Assembly (NCBI GenBank): GCA_020063545.1
Contig: JAGUUF010000131.1
Span: forward strand, 1 to 7,257
Direction: 5' to 3'
Source of the DNA: Cytophagales bacterium
GTDB lineage: Bacteria; Bacteroidota; Bacteroidia; Cytophagales; Cyclobacteriaceae
Length of the DNA: 7,257 nt
A program made the position numbers and the translations under genes. Within the stretch, counting starts at the first letter, position 1. Every line of letters starts with the position of its first letter. The notes under the pieces were generated by a model, which saw only the letters and a program-made list of their open reading frames with translations, did no database searches and was not told where the DNA came from. Shown piece after piece: positions 5,646-7,257 of this stretch.

Positions 5646-5702
5646 ATGAAGAGAATTGTAAACATAGCATGGTGGTGGCATATATCAGGAATTGATATGT
5701 GA
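5646..5702 (+). CDS. trpL: trp operon leader peptide (18 codons, three consecutive Trp codons)
   Basis: The short frame encodes MKRIVNIAWWWHISGIDM, with TGG codons at 5670-5672, 5673-5675 and 5676-5678, followed by a TGA at 5700-5702. It lies directly before trpE and within a set of alternative RNA hairpins, which is the arrangement of the enteric trp leader. In the known mechanism, a ribosome stalled at the Trp codons for lack of charged tRNA-Trp favours an antiterminator, whereas one that reaches the stop codon favours termination. Here the stop codon lies within the 5' arm of the antiterminator, so a ribosome there would mask it. The ATG is 3 nt past the THX stop and has no strong Shine-Dalgarno, so initiation may depend on ribosomes finishing THX. 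The peptide itself is unlikely to have a function. Confidence 0.88.
   Translation: MKRIVNIAWWWHISGIDM
5679..5701 (+). promoter_or_regulatory. trp attenuator hairpin 1:2 (pause / anti-antiterminator)
   Basis: CATATATCA (5679-5687) pairs with TGATATGTG (5693-5701) over 9 bp including one G-U, with loop GGAAT. It starts right after the third Trp codon and uses the first bases (5698-5701) of the antiterminator arm, so the two structures exclude each other. A ribosome stalled on the Trp codons would cover the 5' arm and prevent this hairpin. Confidence 0.75.
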
Positions 5703-5750
5703 ACAGCCTTGTTGTGTATTACCACGATTTCCGGGGGCCCGCTGTTCACA
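5698..5750 (+). promoter_or_regulatory. trp attenuator antiterminator (2:3 pairing)
   Basis: TGTGAACAGC (5698-5707) is a perfect 10-bp complement of GCTGTTCACA (5741-5750). The 3' arm takes the last four bases of the terminator's 5' arm, its whole loop and the first two bases of its 3' arm, so antiterminator and terminator cannot coexist. The 5' arm contains the leader stop codon (5700-5702), which puts the choice under control of ribosome position. Confidence 0.83.
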
Positions 5751-5770
5751 GCGGGCCCCCGGTGTTTTAT
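5731..5770 (+). terminator. trp attenuator terminator (3:4 hairpin plus T-rich tail)
   Basis: CCGGGGGCCCGCTG (5731-5744) and CAGCGGGCCCCCGG (5749-5762) form a perfect 14-bp, GC-rich stem with loop TTCA, followed by TGTTTTAT (5763-5770). It is by far the strongest hairpin in the window. It lies between THX and trpE, 23 nt before the trpE ATG, and overlaps the antiterminator. When formed it would end transcription before trpE and would also give the THX message its 3' end. Confidence 0.85.
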
Positions 5771-5792
5771 ACCGCTTTATATAACGAACCCA

Positions 5793-7208
5793 ATGAACCG
5801 TACCTACAAACTTACCACCCTCTATAAGCGAATGCTTGCCGATACGCTTACACCGGTAAACATTTACCTGAAACTGCGCGATGAATACCCGGGGTGCATG
5901 CTGCTCGAAAGTTCCGATTACCACGGCCAGGAGAACAGTCTTTCTATTATCTGCTGTGATCCGGTAGCAAGTTTTGTGGTTCAGAACAATAGCATTGTCA
6001 TCAATTTCCCTGATGGAACCCAGCATTGCCAACCGCTGCAAAACGGTGGCAGCGTGCTTGCTTCCCTCAACCTGTTTCGCAGAATGTTTATAGCTGATCA
6101 GGTTTCATCAGTTGATTTGCCCGGTGCGGGGCTGTTTGGGTACACGGCCTATGATGCTGTCCGCTTTTTCGATAATGTCCCCATCACCCTGCGGGAATTG
6201 CTGCTGCCCGAGATGTGGTATAGTCTTTACCGGGTGGTAATTGTTATCGATCACTTCCATAACGAGCTTACGCTATCCGGCAATTTTATTGACGGGAACG
6301 TGGATACCGGGCTGCTTGACCGGGTTGAGAAACTTATCTACAGGGCCCGCAGTGCGGTTTATCCGTTCAAGCGCATTAATGGCGAAACCAGCAACCTTAC
6401 TGACCCGGAATTTCTGTCGCTTGCAGGGAAAGCGATTCAACATTGTCACCGGGGCGATGTGTTTCAGTTGGTGCTTTCCAGGAGGTTTACCGTCACGTTT
6501 CATGGCGATGAATTTAATGTGTACCGGGCGTTACGTTCCATCAACCCTTCGCCTTACTTGTTTTATTTTGATTACGGTAACTTCAAACTCTTCGGCTCAT
6601 CACCCGAAGCACAGCTTCGCATCCGAAAAAATGAAGCCACGGTTTATCCGATAGCCGGTACTTTTAAGCGCACCGGAGACGATGCAGCGGACACGGAGCT
6701 TGCCAGTCGCCTGGCGGCCGATATTAAAGAGAATGCGGAGCATGTTATGCTGGTTGATTTGGCCCGTAACGATCTGAGCCGCTATTCCGGGAATGTGCAT
6801 GTGGAAGTATTTAAAGAGATACAGTTTTATTCGCACGTTATACACCTGGTTTCGAAAGTCAGTGGTCGGTTAAATGAACCGGCCCAAACGCTTGACCTGG
6901 CGGCAGCCACCTTTCCGGCAGGTACGCTGTCAGGCGCCCCTAAGCATATGGCCATGAAGTTGATCGATCGGTATGAGCCTGTAAACCGGGGCTTTTACGG
7001 TGGAGCCATCGGATACATCAGCTTAAGTGGCGATTACAACCATGCTATTATGATCAGAACCTTTATGAGTAAAGACAACACCCTCATTTACCAGGCCGGT
7101 GCCGGCATTGTGGCGCAGTCTGATCCGGAAAAGGAATTACAGGAAGTAAACAACAAGCTATCTGCCTTGCGCAATGCAGTGCAGATGGCCGAAACCATAA
7201 GCCGATGA
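5793..7208 (+). CDS. trpE: Anthranilate synthase component I
   Basis: TrpE converts chorismate to anthranilate, the first committed step of tryptophan synthesis, using ammonia delivered by TrpG. The 471 residues fit the family. LLESSD (37-42) is the N-terminal tryptophan-binding (feedback inhibition) motif. Chorismate-site motifs follow: NPSPYLFYF (251-259), GSSPEAQL (268-275), PIAGTFKR (286-293), EHVMLVDLARNDLSR (from 316), PAGTLSGAPK (375-384), GFYGGAIGY and QAGAGIV. PabB is the alternative, but the Trp-codon leader, the feedback motif and the adjoining glutaminase gene point to TrpE. The ATG at 5793 gives the normal N-terminus; a frame starting at 5709 would translate the terminator hairpin. 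It overlaps trpG by ATGA (7205-7208), so the subunits are coupled in translation. Control is predicted both by attenuation and by end-product inhibition. Confidence 0.96.
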   Translation: MNRTYKLTTLYKRMLADTLTPVNIYLKLRDEYPGCMLLESSDYHGQENSLSIICCDPVASFVVQNNSIVINFPDGTQHCQPLQNGGSVLASLNLFRRMFIADQVSSVDLPGAGLFGYTAYDAVRFFDNVPITLRELLLPEMWYSLYRVVIVIDHFHNELTLSGNFIDGNVDTGLLDRVEKLIYRARSAVYPFKRINGETSNLTDPEFLSLAGKAIQHCHRGDVFQLVLSRRFTVTFHGDEFNVYRALRSINPSPYLFYFDYGNFKLFGSSPEAQLRIRKNEATVYPIAGTFKRTGDDAADTELASRLAADIKENAEHVMLVDLARNDLSRYSGNVHVEVFKEIQFYSHVIHLVSKVSGRLNEPAQTLDLAAATFPAGTLSGAPKHMAMKLIDRYEPVNRGFYGGAIGYISLSGDYNHAIMIRTFMSKDNTLIYQAGAGIVAQSDPEKELQEVNNKLSALRNAVQMAETISR

Positions 7209-7257
7209 GTATTCTGATTTTGGATAATTACGATTCGTTTACCTACAACCTGGTACA
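7205..7257 (+). CDS. trpG: Anthranilate synthase component II, glutamine amidotransferase (3' end outside window)
   Basis: Only the first 17 full codons are present: MSILILDNYDSFTYNLV. This is the characteristic N-terminus of the TrpG/PabA class I glutaminase (hLDNYDSFTYNL), which releases ammonia from glutamine for TrpE. The catalytic Cys and His-Glu lie beyond the window. The ATG overlaps the trpE stop in an ATGA, typical of coupled subunits. PabA is the alternative or a dual role, but position after trpE favours TrpG. Confidence 0.93.
   Translation, partial: MSILILDNYDSFTYNLV

Noticed and set aside
5399..5749. 116-aa minus-strand frame across THX and the trp leader
   Set aside because: It is antisense to THX and to the attenuator stems; its composition is a shadow of those features.
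5709..5792. Upstream in-frame extension of trpE to an ATG at 5709
   Set aside because: It would translate the terminator hairpin and adds 28 residues unlike TrpE; the ATG at 5793 gives the normal N-terminus.
5643..5792. T-box or riboswitch as an explanation for the trpE leader
   Set aside because: No T-box sequence or aptamer-like fold is seen, while the leader peptide and three alternative stems account for the region.

Overview
The window reads as chromosomal DNA from a member of the Bacteroidota, most likely the Cytophagales. This rests on the Bacteroidota-type -7 promoter boxes (TAnnTTTG), weak Shine-Dalgarno sites, the ribosomal protein THX, an ECF sigma factor with a single-pass partner lacking a zinc motif, a short SRP RNA of the Bacteroidota sequence type, and several small proteins that look lineage-typical. 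The species call is an inference. The layout is dense and house-keeping in character; I see no mobile element, CRISPR array or tRNA.

Left part (1-2499, + strand): the 3' part of a CCA-adding tRNA nucleotidyltransferase gene (5' end outside the window), then an ECF sigma factor preceded by an ECF-like promoter, overlapping by 17 nt a single-pass membrane protein that is probably its regulator. Middle (2508-4345, - strand): an fsa/tal-type aldolase gene followed 7 nt later by an FtsE-like ABC ATPase gene. Upstream of these lie the SRP RNA gene with a near-perfect Bacteroidota promoter, a degenerate heptamer repeat, and a 79-codon conserved-looking small gene. Next come a GNAT acetyltransferase (+) and a 154-residue protein of unknown function (-) that overlap at their 3' ends.

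Right part (5404-7257, + strand): the ribosomal protein THX gene, then trpE and the start of trpG, which overlap by ATGA. Between THX and trpE lies the most interesting element: an 18-codon leader peptide with three consecutive Trp codons, a 9-bp 1:2 hairpin, a perfect 10-bp antiterminator (2:3) overlapping the leader stop codon, and a 14-bp GC-rich terminator hairpin (3:4). This is a complete classical trp attenuator. The leader ATG is only 3 nt beyond the THX stop and no separate promoter is evident, so the attenuator may also form the 3' end of the THX message.

A second notable point is that the 'fructose-6-phosphate aldolase' carries Glu and Phe at the two positions that separate transaldolases from E. 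coli FSA, so it is more likely a transaldolase.
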